A DNA stretch of 64,000 nt from Pseudonocardia autotrophica (GTDB lineage Bacteria; Actinomycetota; Actinomycetes; Mycobacteriales; Pseudonocardiaceae). The notes beneath the pieces are model-generated. The model saw only the letters and a program-made list of their open reading frames with translations, did not search any database and was not told the origin of the DNA. The translations under genes were made by a program, and so were the position numbers. Location of the stretch: assembly GCF_000717175.1 (NCBI RefSeq), contig NZ_JNYD01000019.1, positions 62,001-126,000 of the forward strand, in the 5' to 3' direction. This document shows, piece by piece, positions 33,248-41,077 of the stretch. Every line of letters begins with the position of its first letter. The stretch's first letter is position 1.

Positions 33248-33269
33248 CTGTCAAACGATCGTTAGACAG
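33248..33269. promoter_or_regulatory. Best-conserved TetR operator, upstream of acyl-CoA synthetase
   Basis: A 22-bp palindrome with 20 of 22 positions symmetric: CTGTCAAACG, two bases, CGTTAGACAG. It lies 19 bases before the synthetase start at 33289 and is the copy from which the consensus GTCNAACGNNCGTTNGAC is taken. Confidence 0.8.
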
Positions 33270-33288
33270 ATCGGAAGGGCCGACGAGG

Positions 33289-34911
33289 ATGCCGGACACC
33301 ACCGTTCCCGACCTGCTCGAGCGCCGCGCGGTGGACGCGCCGGAGCAGGGCGTCGTCTTCCCCGACGGCCGCGAGACCTACCCCGAGCTGGCCCGGTCGA
33401 CGCGCCGGCTCTCGGCCGCGCTCTGGGCGCTCGGCCTGCGGCCGGGGGACTCCGTGGGGCTGCTGCTGCACGGCTGCCTCGACAGCTACCGGCTCTGGCT
33501 CGCCGCGGCCCGGATCGGCGCGGTCACGGTGCCGCTGAACCCGAGGCTCAAGCCGCGCGAGCTGAGCTACATGATCGAGAACGCCGACCTGCGGCTGCTG
33601 ATCAGCACCGCCGGGTTCGCTCCGGTGCTGCACGAGGCCCTGCCGGGGCTGGCGGAGGGCACACCGGGCCGGCTCGCGCTCGACGCCGCCCCGCTGCTCC
33701 GCGCCGTCGTCGCCCTCGACGAACCAGGGCCGGGCTTCCTGCACGGGCTGGACGAGTCGGCGGATCCCGCCGGGGCCGACGAGGCCCGGGGTGCGCTGCG
33801 GGCGTCCGACCCGATCCTCATGCTCTACACCTCCGGCACCACCTCGCGGCCGCGCGGCTGCGTGCACGACCACGCATCTCTGGTCGCCGAGGGCGGGGCG
33901 GTGGCGGAACGGCTCGGCCTGCGGCCGGACGACCGGTTCTGGGCGCCGCTGCCGATGTTCCACTGCGGCGGGTTCGACGTGGCGATCGCGGCGCTGGCCG
34001 GCCGGTGCGGGATGGTGCACGTGGGCACCTTCGAGCCCGGACGGGCCCTGGACCAGCTCGAACGCGAGCGCTGCACGATCGGCTTCCCCGCCTTCGAGAC
34101 GATCTGGGTGCCGGTCCTGGAGCACCCGCGCTTCCCGGAGGCCGACCTCTCGGCGCTGCGCCTGGTGATCAACGTCGGAGCGCCGGAACGGATGCGCGCG
34201 ATGCAGGCCCGGCTCCCGCAGGCCGTGCAGACCTCCTGCCTGGGGATGACCGAGTCGTTCGGGTTCTGCTGCATGGGTTCGCCCGACGACCCCGCCGAGG
34301 TCCGCGCGACCACCAGCGGCGTCCCGCTGCGGCACATGGAGGCGAAGGTCGTCGACCCGGGGACCGGGGAGGCCGTGCCGCCCGGCGTCCCCGGCGAGTT
34401 CCGGTTCCGGGGCGCCTCCCGCCTCGTCCGCTACCACCGCGACCCCGGGACGACGGCGGCGCGCATCGACGCCGACGGCTGGTTCGCCTCCGGGGACCTC
34501 GTCGTGGCCGACGAGGCGGGGCGGCTGCGGTTCGTGTCGCGGCTGAAGGACATGCTCAAGGTCGGCGGGGAGAACGTGGCCGCCGCCGAGGTGGAGGGGT
34601 TCCTCTGCGAGCACCCGGCCGTCGGGCTGGTGCAGGTCGTCGGGGCGCCGGACGCCCGCTACGGCGAGGTCGCCGCCGCGTTCGTGCAGCTCAAGGCCGG
34701 GGCCACCGCCACGGAGGAGGAGCTCATCGCCTTCTGCCTCGGGCGGATCGCGACCTTCAAGGTGCCGCGGTACGTGCGCTTCGTCGACGAGTTCCCGATG
34801 TCCGGGACCAAGGTGCAGAAGTTCCGTCTCAAGGAGCGCCTGGCCGACGAGCTGAAGGCCGCGGGGATCACCGAGGCGCCGGTCCTGTCCTCCCGCCCCC
34901 GGGCCTCGTGA
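33289..34911 (+). CDS. Acyl-CoA synthetase (AMP-forming), copy 2
   Basis: A 540-residue ANL-family ligase. Motifs: phosphate loop LMLYTSGTTSRPRGCVHDH near residue 180, CLGMTESFGF near 320, DGWFASGDLV near 400, LKDMLKVGGENVAAAEVEG near 420, and the C-terminal lysine region MSGTKVQKFRLKERL. The start is ATG 33289 after GACGAGG; the frame is open far upstream, but only from here does it match the family (MPDTTVPDLLERRAVDAP). It is transcribed alone, from an operator 19 bases upstream to a 17-bp hairpin covering its stop codon. It is a clear relative of the convergent synthetase at 34960 (shared LKDMLKVGGENVAAAEVEG, AFETIWVPVL). Confidence 0.92.
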   Translation: MPDTTVPDLLERRAVDAPEQGVVFPDGRETYPELARSTRRLSAALWALGLRPGDSVGLLLHGCLDSYRLWLAAARIGAVTVPLNPRLKPRELSYMIENADLRLLISTAGFAPVLHEALPGLAEGTPGRLALDAAPLLRAVVALDEPGPGFLHGLDESADPAGADEARGALRASDPILMLYTSGTTSRPRGCVHDHASLVAEGGAVAERLGLRPDDRFWAPLPMFHCGGFDVAIAALAGRCGMVHVGTFEPGRALDQLERERCTIGFPAFETIWVPVLEHPRFPEADLSALRLVINVGAPERMRAMQARLPQAVQTSCLGMTESFGFCCMGSPDDPAEVRATTSGVPLRHMEAKVVDPGTGEAVPPGVPGEFRFRGASRLVRYHRDPGTTAARIDADGWFASGDLVVADEAGRLRFVSRLKDMLKVGGENVAAAEVEGFLCEHPAVGLVQVVGAPDARYGEVAAAFVQLKAGATATEEELIAFCLGRIATFKVPRYVRFVDEFPMSGTKVQKFRLKERLADELKAAGITEAPVLSSRPRAS

Positions 34912-34947
34912 GTGGCGATAGTCGTCATAGCGACTATCGCCACTCAC
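34908..34947. terminator. Hairpin terminator overlapping a stop codon
   Basis: A perfect 17-bp stem (GTGAGTGGCGATAGTCG and its complement) with a six-base loop. The first arm begins one base before the TGA stop of the synthetase at 33289. It lies between two convergent synthetase genes and probably ends transcription from both sides. Confidence 0.8.
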
Positions 34948-34959
34948 AGGGGCACAGGG

Positions 34960-36555
34960 TCACGGGGTGCGGATGCGGGGCGCCTCGGTGATGCCGCGCT
35001 GCTTGAGCTCGTCGGCGATCCGCTCGCGCAGCAGGTACTTCTTGATCTTCGTGCCGGACATCGGCCACTCCCCCGGCGCGACCCACCGGACGTAGCGCGG
35101 CACGCGGTAGGTGGCGATCCGCCCGACGCAGTACTCGATCAGCTCCTCCTCGGTGGCGGTCGTACCCGGCTTGAGCTGCACGAACGCGGCCGGGACCTCG
35201 ACGTAGTACGCGTCGGGTGCCGCGACGACCGCGACCAGGTCCACCGCCGGGTGCCCGAGCAGGTACCCCTCGACCTCGGCGGCGGCCACGTTCTCGCCGC
35301 CGACCTTGAGCATGTCCTTGAGCCGGGAGCGGAAGGTGAGCCGGCCGTCCGCGTCGGCGACGACGAGGTCGCCGGTGTGGAACCAGCCGTCGGCGTCGAT
35401 CACCTCGGCCGTGCGCCCCGGGTCGCGGAAGTAGCCGTCGAAGGCGGTGGGGCCGCGGAAGAGCAGCTCGCCCGGCGTGTCGGGCGGGAGGTCGGCGCCG
35501 GTCTCCGGGTCGACGACGCGGACCTCCATCCCGGGCATCGGGTGCCCGCCCGTCGTCACGCGCTTCTCCAACGGGTCGTCCCTGCGGTTCAGCGTCAGGA
35601 AGGCCGACGACTCGGTCATCGCCACGCACGACACGTGCACGGCCCAGGGCAGCCGGGAGGCCATGTCCCGCAGCCGCTCCGGCACGCCCACGGCCATCAC
35701 CAGGCGGACCCCGGAGAGGTCGAAGTCCGCGAAGTCCGGCCGGTTCAGCACCGGCATCCAGATCGTCTCGAAGGCGGCCAGGGCCACCGTGACCCGCTCG
35801 GTGGTGAGCAGCTCCAGCGTGGTCGTGGGGTCGAAGTAGCCGGGGTGCACGAATGCCGCCCGGGCCGTCAGGCAGCTGAGCAGGAACGTGATGCCGCCGC
35901 CGTGGAAGAGCGGGATCGCCGTCCACACCCGGTCGTCCGGGGTGAGCGCCATCCGCTCGCCGATCCCGTCGGCGAGCCGGGTGAGGGCCTCGTGGCTGAG
36001 CATCGCGCCCTTCGGCGCGGCCGTGGTCCCCGAGGTGTAGACGATCACCGCGGTGTCCCGGACCCGGACGCCGGGCTGGCGCGCCCACACCTCCTCGTCC
36101 GCCGCGGCCGAGCGGTCGGCGGCGGCGAGCGACTCCGGGTCGTCGAGGACGAGGACGTGGTGCAGCTCGGGGGCGCCCTCCGCCGTCGCCTCGCGGACCA
36201 GCGGGACCGACGCGGCGTCGGTCGCCAGCACCCGCATCCCGGAGTGCACCACGATCTGCCGTAGCTCCACGGCCTTGAACCGCGCGTTGACCGGCACCGT
36301 GACCGCCCCGATCTTCGCCGCCCCGATCATCACCGCGACGAGGTCGACCGACGCCGGCAGCAATGTCCCCACCCGGTCGCCGCGGCCGACGCCGAGCCCG
36401 AGCAGCCGGCGCGCGTGGAGCTGCGCCCGCTCCGCGAGCTCGGCGAAGGTGGCCCGCCCGTCCGGGAACACCAGCGCCTCGTCCGCCGGGTGCTCGGCGG
36501 CGCGCCGGTCGACGAGGTCGCCGAGGGTGGTCGGGGCGATCCAGCGCCGGGTCAT
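34960..36555 (-). CDS. Acyl-CoA synthetase (AMP-forming), copy 3
   Basis: A 531-residue ANL-family ligase. Motifs: phosphate loop VIVYTSGTTAAPKGAMLSH near residue 180, VAMTESSAFL near 315, DGWFHTGDLVVADADGRLTF near 395, RLKDMLKVGGENVAAAEVEGYL near 415, and the C-terminal MSGTKIKKYLLRERI lysine. The ATG at 36555 shares a base with the stop of the alcohol dehydrogenase upstream. The unit alcohol dehydrogenase, synthetase sits under the operator at 37735. It converges on, and is related to, the synthetase at 33289. An alcohol to acid to CoA-ester sequence within one operon is suggested; an aldehyde dehydrogenase would be needed and none is in the window. Confidence 0.92.
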   Translation of the reverse strand: MTRRWIAPTTLGDLVDRRAAEHPADEALVFPDGRATFAELAERAQLHARRLLGLGVGRGDRVGTLLPASVDLVAVMIGAAKIGAVTVPVNARFKAVELRQIVVHSGMRVLATDAASVPLVREATAEGAPELHHVLVLDDPESLAAADRSAAADEEVWARQPGVRVRDTAVIVYTSGTTAAPKGAMLSHEALTRLADGIGERMALTPDDRVWTAIPLFHGGGITFLLSCLTARAAFVHPGYFDPTTTLELLTTERVTVALAAFETIWMPVLNRPDFADFDLSGVRLVMAVGVPERLRDMASRLPWAVHVSCVAMTESSAFLTLNRRDDPLEKRVTTGGHPMPGMEVRVVDPETGADLPPDTPGELLFRGPTAFDGYFRDPGRTAEVIDADGWFHTGDLVVADADGRLTFRSRLKDMLKVGGENVAAAEVEGYLLGHPAVDLVAVVAAPDAYYVEVPAAFVQLKPGTTATEEELIEYCVGRIATYRVPRYVRWVAPGEWPMSGTKIKKYLLRERIADELKQRGITEAPRIRTP

Positions 36556-37676
36556 CAGCGGTCGAACTCCACGATCCCGCGGATGATGGTGCCCGCGTGC
36601 ATGTCCTCGTAGCCCTGGGCCACCTCGTCGAGCGAGTACCGCTTGGTGATCATCTCGTCGAGCTTGAGCCGGCCGTTCGTGTACATCTGGGTCAGCCACG
36701 GGATGCTGGTGAACGGGCTGGCCGCGCCGAACAGCGCGCCGACGATCTTCTTCTGCGCCATGGTCAGCTCGAGCAGGTTGATCGGCACCTGGGACAGCTC
36801 CGCCTTGCCCGCGCCGGTGACCACGACCGTGCCCGCCTTGCGCACGGCGGCGACGGCCTGGCCGACGTGGTCCGCCGTCGTGACGCCGACGGTCACGATC
36901 ACCGAGTCCGGACCCTGGCCGTTCGTGAAGTGGCTCGCCAGCTCGGAGGCCTCCTCCATCGTCGAGGCCGTGTGGGTGGCGCCGAACTCCATCGCGCTCT
37001 CGCGCTTGAACGCGACCGGGTCGACGGCGATCACGTTCGTCGCACCGGCGTGCGCGGCACCCTGCACCGCGCTGGTCCCGATACCGCCGATGCCCATCAC
37101 GACGACCGTCTGCCCGGCCTGCACCTGCGCCGCGTTCACCGCCGAGCCCCAGCCCGTCCCGACGCCGCAGCCCAGCAGGCACAGCGGGACCAGCGGGACC
37201 TCCTTCGGCACCTTGACGGCGGAGTTGACGCTGACCGTCGTGAACTCGCTGAACGTGGAGATCCCGCACATCTGGCCGACCGGCTGCCCGTCGAGCGTCA
37301 TGCGGAAGCTGGAGGTGTCCTCGAAGCGGGAGCCGACCATCATGTTGGCGCCCAGGTCGCAGAGGTTCTGCATGCCCGCGGCGCACCAGCGGCAGCGCCC
37401 GCAGGAGGGCACGAAGGTGAACACGACGTGGTCGCCCACCTCGAACCCGGGCGTCTCCGGGCCGACCTCGGTCACCACGCCCGAGCCCTCGTGCCCGCCG
37501 CAGAGCGGGTAGGTGCCGGCGGGGATGTCGCCGGTCGCCATGTGGTCGTCCGAGTGGCACAGGCCCGAGGCCGCGAGCTTGACGGTGATCTCGCCGCTGC
37601 GCGGGCCCTCGAGCTCGAGGTCGGCGGACTCGAACTTGCCGGGGGCGCTGCGCAGGATGGAGGCGTGCGTCTTCAC
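36555..37676 (-). CDS. NDMA-dependent (mycofactocin-linked) zinc alcohol dehydrogenase
   Basis: A 373-residue medium-chain dehydrogenase of the same NDMA-dependent family as the gene at 17324. It begins VKTHASILRSAPGKFESADLELEGPRSGEI. The catalytic-zinc site is SGLCHSDDHM with GGHEGSG, the structural-zinc cysteines are CGRCRWCAAGMQNLC, and the nucleotide site is GIGGIGTSAVQGA. The GTG at 37676 is the only start consistent with the family N-terminus. It leads the unit with acyl-CoA synthetase copy 3, with the operator 59 bases upstream. It is divergent at the sequence level from the 17324 enzyme, so the two probably act on different alcohols or steps. Confidence 0.9.
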   Translation of the reverse strand: MKTHASILRSAPGKFESADLELEGPRSGEITVKLAASGLCHSDDHMATGDIPAGTYPLCGGHEGSGVVTEVGPETPGFEVGDHVVFTFVPSCGRCRWCAAGMQNLCDLGANMMVGSRFEDTSSFRMTLDGQPVGQMCGISTFSEFTTVSVNSAVKVPKEVPLVPLCLLGCGVGTGWGSAVNAAQVQAGQTVVVMGIGGIGTSAVQGAAHAGATNVIAVDPVAFKRESAMEFGATHTASTMEEASELASHFTNGQGPDSVIVTVGVTTADHVGQAVAAVRKAGTVVVTGAGKAELSQVPINLLELTMAQKKIVGALFGAASPFTSIPWLTQMYTNGRLKLDEMITKRYSLDEVAQGYEDMHAGTIIRGIVEFDR

Positions 37677-37734
37677 GGTGGGGGTCCTCCTCGGATCCTC
37701 GGGGCGGCCACCGCGTCGTGGCCGACGCCACAAT

Positions 37735-37756
37735 GACTACCGACCGACCGGTAGTC
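37735..37756. promoter_or_regulatory. Operator upstream of the ADH/acyl-CoA synthetase unit
   Basis: A 22-bp palindrome with arms GACTACCG and CGGTAGTC and an ACCGACCG centre (18 of 22 positions symmetric). It lies 59 bases before the GTG at 37676. It is the most divergent member of the operator set in its core (ACCG instead of AACG). Confidence 0.65.
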
Positions 37757-37805
37757 ACACAAGAGCCGGGTTGACGAACGTTCGCCAGGCCTGTCGGATG
37801 GTGAT

Positions 37806-38717
37806 GTGAGTGCATCAACGACGAGCCCCACGGTCGACGGCTCCGCGCGGGACGCGATCGCGCAGGCCGTGGTCGGCCGCGACCGCGAGCTGACCCTGGT
37901 GCTGGCGGCGGTGGCGGCGGGCCGCGACATCCTGCTGGAGGGCCCGCCGGGGACGTCGAAGTCCACGATGCTGCGCGCCATCACCGAGCACTGGGACGTG
38001 CCGTTCGTGCTGGTGGAGGGCAACGCCGAGCTCACCCCCGCCCGGCTCGTGGGGCACCACAACCCGGCCCGCGTGCTGCAGGAGGACTACTCCGCGGAGA
38101 ACTTCGTGCCCGGCCCGCTGGTGGAGGCCATGCAGCGCGGCGGGTTCCTCTACATCGAGGAGCTCAACCGCGCCCCGGAGGACACGCTCAACGTGCTGCT
38201 CGGCGCGATGGCCGAGCGCGCGGTCACCGTGCCCCGCGTCGGGACCCTCGCCGCCGGCCCGACGTTCCGGGTGCTGGCCTCGATGAACCCGTTCGACAAC
38301 GTCGGCACCGCCCGGATCTCCGACTCGGTCTACGACCGCTGGTGCCGCCTGGCCGTGGGCTACCAGTCCGCCGAGGAGGAGGGCGACATCGTCGCGCGCC
38401 GCACCGGCTGTGAGGACCGGGCCCTGATCGACGACGGCGTGGCCCTGACCCGGGCCACCCGCATCCACCCCGAGCTGCGCCGCGGCTCGTCGGTGCGCGG
38501 GGCGATCGACCTGGTCGCGATCGCGATGGAGCTGCAGCGCATCGGCCCGGGCGCGGAACACAGCCGGGTGGTGCTCGACGCCGCGCTGCTGGCGCTGTCC
38601 GCGCGGGTCGGGGTCGACGAGGCCTCCGACGCGACTCCGGAGCGGGTCATCACCGAGATCTGGGAGAACCATTTTTTCTCCGCCCCCGGCGGGCAGCGCC
38701 GGGCCCGCACCGCCTGA
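37806..38717 (+). CDS. MoxR-family AAA+ ATPase
   Basis: A 303-residue AAA+ ATPase of the MoxR/NorQ/CbbQ type. Walker A is EGPPGTSKSTML near residue 56-67, Walker B FLYIEELNRAPEDT near 117-130, sensor 1 RVLASMNPFDNVG near 157, and an arginine-finger region RISDSVYDRWCRLAV. Such ATPases work with VWA-domain proteins as metal-insertion or maturation chaperones. The next gene encodes a VWA protein, which supports this pairing. The start is GTG 37806. A ten-base palindrome CGAACGTTCG at 37775-37784 with TTGACG nearby may belong to its promoter. It heads the plus-strand group MoxR, VWA, ABM, dehydratase, flavoprotein. The client enzyme is unknown. Confidence 0.88.
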   Translation: MSASTTSPTVDGSARDAIAQAVVGRDRELTLVLAAVAAGRDILLEGPPGTSKSTMLRAITEHWDVPFVLVEGNAELTPARLVGHHNPARVLQEDYSAENFVPGPLVEAMQRGGFLYIEELNRAPEDTLNVLLGAMAERAVTVPRVGTLAAGPTFRVLASMNPFDNVGTARISDSVYDRWCRLAVGYQSAEEEGDIVARRTGCEDRALIDDGVALTRATRIHPELRRGSSVRGAIDLVAIAMELQRIGPGAEHSRVVLDAALLALSARVGVDEASDATPERVITEIWENHFFSAPGGQRRARTA

Positions 38718-38779
38718 ACCTCGACAACTCCGTCGCGCTGCCCACCGCCGACCCCGGTGAGCGACGGAACCTGGCCCCG

Positions 38780-39706
38780 TTGCGGCGCAAGCCCAAGCGC
38801 CTCGACACCGCACCCGAGCTGTTCTCGAAGGGCAAGGGCGCGCCCGTCGTCGCCGAGCTGAACCCGGACCGTTCCGGCGGGCAGGACGAGCTGCCCGCCG
38901 GCGGGCAGGGCGTGCTCGTGACCTCGCAGACCGCGCGGCAGCGCGAGCTCGGGGAGCTGCTGGAGGACACCCCGCCGGACCCGGTGGTCGCGTCCATGGC
39001 CCAGGCCATCGCGCGGCGGCTGTCGGTGCGCCGCCGCCCGCGGGACGCCCGCGCCGAGCGCGGCACCGGCGCCCTGGCCTCGGTCCCCTACGCCTACCGC
39101 TCCGACGACATCGACCTCGACAAGACCATCGAGATGCTCGCCGAGCGGCCCCGGCCCGAGGACACCGACATCATCGTCCGGGAGCGGATGAGCTCGCGGC
39201 GGGCCGCGGTGCTGATCGTCGACGTCTCCGGGTCCATGCGCGGGGAGAAGGTGCGCATCGCCGCGGCCACCGTGGCCGCGCTGTCCGCGGACCTGTCCGG
39301 CGCCTCCGACCAGCTCGCCCTGGTCGCGTTCTGGTCCGATGCCGCAGTGCTCAAGCCGCTGACCACCCCGGCCACGCCGTCGAAGCTGCTCGACCAGCTG
39401 CTGCGCATCCCCGCCCGCGGGCTGACCAACGTCGGGTTCGGGCTCTCGGTCGCGCACGCCGAGTTGGCCCGCTCCGCCGCGCGCAAGCGCACCGCCATCC
39501 TGCTCACCGACGCCGTGCACAACGCCGGCCCCGACCCCCGCGACCTCGCCCGCCGCTTCGGTGAGCTGCACGTCCTGCTCGAGACCGACGGCGAGCACGA
39601 CCTGCCGCTGGGCCGCGACCTCGCCCGCCTCGGCCACGGCACCCTGCACCCGGTGCACACGCACCGCGACGTCGCCCCCGCCCTCAACCGCATCCTCAAC
39701 CGCTGA
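38780..39706 (+). CDS. VWA-domain protein, partner of the MoxR ATPase
   Basis: A von Willebrand factor A protein, 308 residues from TTG 38780. The MIDAS metal site is complete: DVSGSMRGE near residue 148, a threonine in RGLTNVGFGLSVAH near 212, and an Asp in AILLTDAVHN near 238. The N-terminal half (about 1-140) is charged and without a recognisable fold. No ATG or GTG lies in frame before TTG 38780, while the frame stays open back into the MoxR gene. Either the TTG is used with translation re-initiating after the MoxR stop, or a frameshift has separated what was a longer, more N-terminally extended protein. Many relatives are about twice as long. Confidence 0.75.
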   Translation: MRRKPKRLDTAPELFSKGKGAPVVAELNPDRSGGQDELPAGGQGVLVTSQTARQRELGELLEDTPPDPVVASMAQAIARRLSVRRRPRDARAERGTGALASVPYAYRSDDIDLDKTIEMLAERPRPEDTDIIVRERMSSRRAAVLIVDVSGSMRGEKVRIAAATVAALSADLSGASDQLALVAFWSDAAVLKPLTTPATPSKLLDQLLRIPARGLTNVGFGLSVAHAELARSAARKRTAILLTDAVHNAGPDPRDLARRFGELHVLLETDGEHDLPLGRDLARLGHGTLHPVHTHRDVAPALNRILNR

Positions 39707-39719
39707 AGGAGCAACCCCG

Positions 39720-40040
39720 ATGAGCCCCGTGATCGTCATCGCCACCATCTCGCCCAAGCCCGGCGAGGAGCAGGCCGTCCGCGAGGCGTTCCTCGCCGCC
39801 ATCCCGAAGGTCCACGGGGAGCCGGGCTGCGGCAAGTACGCCCTGCACGAGAGCACCGGCGACTCGACCGACCTCGTGTTCGTGGAGCGCTGGGAGTCGG
39901 CCGAGGCGCTCAAGACCCACGGTGCAGCCCCGGCCCTCGCCGAGGTCGGTGCCGCGCTGAAGGGCCGGCTCGCCGCCCCGCTCGACGTGAAGACCTTCAC
40001 GCCGGTCCCCGCCGGCACGACCGAGCAGGGCACGATCTAG
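39720..40040 (+). CDS. Antibiotic-biosynthesis-monooxygenase (ABM) domain protein
   Basis: A 106-residue ferredoxin-like alpha-beta barrel protein. MSPVIVIATISPKPGEEQAVREAFLAAIPKVHGEPGCGKYALHE and LVFVERWESAEALKTHGAAPAL carry the strand-helix order and the ERWES segment of the ABM/quinol-monooxygenase family. Members are cofactor-free oxygenases or haem-handling and detoxifying proteins. The ATG follows GAAGGAGCAACC. It is two bases from the dehydratase gene start. Its exact reaction is not known. Confidence 0.85.
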   Translation: MSPVIVIATISPKPGEEQAVREAFLAAIPKVHGEPGCGKYALHESTGDSTDLVFVERWESAEALKTHGAAPALAEVGAALKGRLAAPLDVKTFTPVPAGTTEQGTI

Positions 40041-40042
40041 GT

Positions 40043-41023
40043 GTGACACTCAGCAGCTCCCTGATCGGCCTCCCCGAGATCACCGCCGCCGCCGAGCGCA
40101 TCGCCGGGCACGTCGTCCGGACGCCGACGGTCGAGAGCCCGGGCCTGTCGGCGCTGCTCGGGGTGCCGGTCACGGCCAAGCTGGAGCTGCTGCAGCGCAC
40201 CGGGTCGTTCAAGGCGCGCGGGGCCACGGCGAAGCTGCTGTCGCTCACGCCCGAGGAGCGGGCCGCGGGCGTCGTCGCGGTGAGCGGCGGCAACCACGGC
40301 ATCGCCGTCGCCGAGATGGCCGCCGCGCTCGGGATCGACGCGGCGGTCGTGATGCCGGAGTCGGCGTCGTCGCGCACGGTCGCGGCCTGCCGGGCCACCG
40401 GGTCGGACGTGCGGCTCACCCCGGACATCGCCGGGGCGTTCGCGCTGGCCGCGGAGCTGCAGGCGGCCGGCCGGACGATGGTGCACCCGTTCGACGACCC
40501 GATCGTCGTCGCGGCGCAGGGCACCGTCGGGCTCGAGCTGGCCGACGACGCCGGCGAGCTCACGGACGTCCTGGTCAGCATCGGGGGCGGCGGGCTGATC
40601 TCCGGCGTCGCGGCGGCGCTGCGCGCCCGGCGGCCGGACGTCCGGATCTGGGGCGTGGAGACGACCGGCGCCGAGGCCATGTCCGCGGCGATCACCGCGG
40701 GCGGGCCCACGCCGGTCGCGCTGTCGTCGATCGTGACCTCGCTCAGCGCCCCGTCGGCCGCCCGGCTGACGTACGAGCACGTCACGGCCCTGGTCACGGA
40801 CATCCTCGTGGTCCCCGACGCCGAGGCCGTCCGCGGCACGCTCGACCTCGCCGCGCACGCCAAGCTGTGGACGGAACCCGCCGCGGGGTGCCTCGTGCCC
40901 GCCGCGCGCCGGATCCTCGACCGGGTCGGGCCGGGCGCCCGGCTCGGGCTGGTGGTGTGCGGCGGCAACGCCACCTTCGCCGACGTCGGGGCCTGGGCGG
41001 ACCGGTTCGGCGTGCGGGACTGA
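40043..41023 (+). CDS. Threonine/serine dehydratase-like PLP enzyme
   Basis: A 326-residue fold-type II PLP enzyme. The lysine that forms the internal aldimine is in GSFKARGATAKL (near residue 56), the substrate loop is VSGGNHGIAVAE near 86, and the phosphate-binding glycine loop is SIGGGGLISGVA near 180. It should deaminate threonine or serine to a 2-oxo acid, or act as a racemase of the same family. The length matches catabolic dehydratases without the regulatory ACT domain. The start is GTG 40043. A thirteen-base tandem repeat starts at its stop codon (41015-41053), so the 3' end carries an unusual feature. Confidence 0.88.
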   Translation: MTLSSSLIGLPEITAAAERIAGHVVRTPTVESPGLSALLGVPVTAKLELLQRTGSFKARGATAKLLSLTPEERAAGVVAVSGGNHGIAVAEMAAALGIDAAVVMPESASSRTVAACRATGSDVRLTPDIAGAFALAAELQAAGRTMVHPFDDPIVVAAQGTVGLELADDAGELTDVLVSIGGGGLISGVAAALRARRPDVRIWGVETTGAEAMSAAITAGGPTPVALSSIVTSLSAPSAARLTYEHVTALVTDILVVPDAEAVRGTLDLAAHAKLWTEPAAGCLVPAARRILDRVGPGARLGLVVCGGNATFADVGAWADRFGVRD

Positions 41024-41053
41024 TCGCCGGGACTGATCGCCGGGACTGATCGC
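41015..41053. repeat. Three tandem copies of a 13-base repeat at a stop codon
   Basis: CGGGACTGATCGC occurs three times without gaps at 41015, 41028 and 41041. The first copy contains the dehydratase stop codon (TGA at 41021). Because 13 is not a multiple of three, the TGA of each copy falls in a different frame, so all three forward frames are closed. Confidence 0.85.
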
Positions 41054-41077
41054 CCGGGCCCGGGCGTTGCACGGGGC

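Noticed and set aside
41015..41053. Attachment site of a mobile element
   Set aside because: The 13-base tandem copies have no integrase or transposase nearby and no second distant copy in the window.
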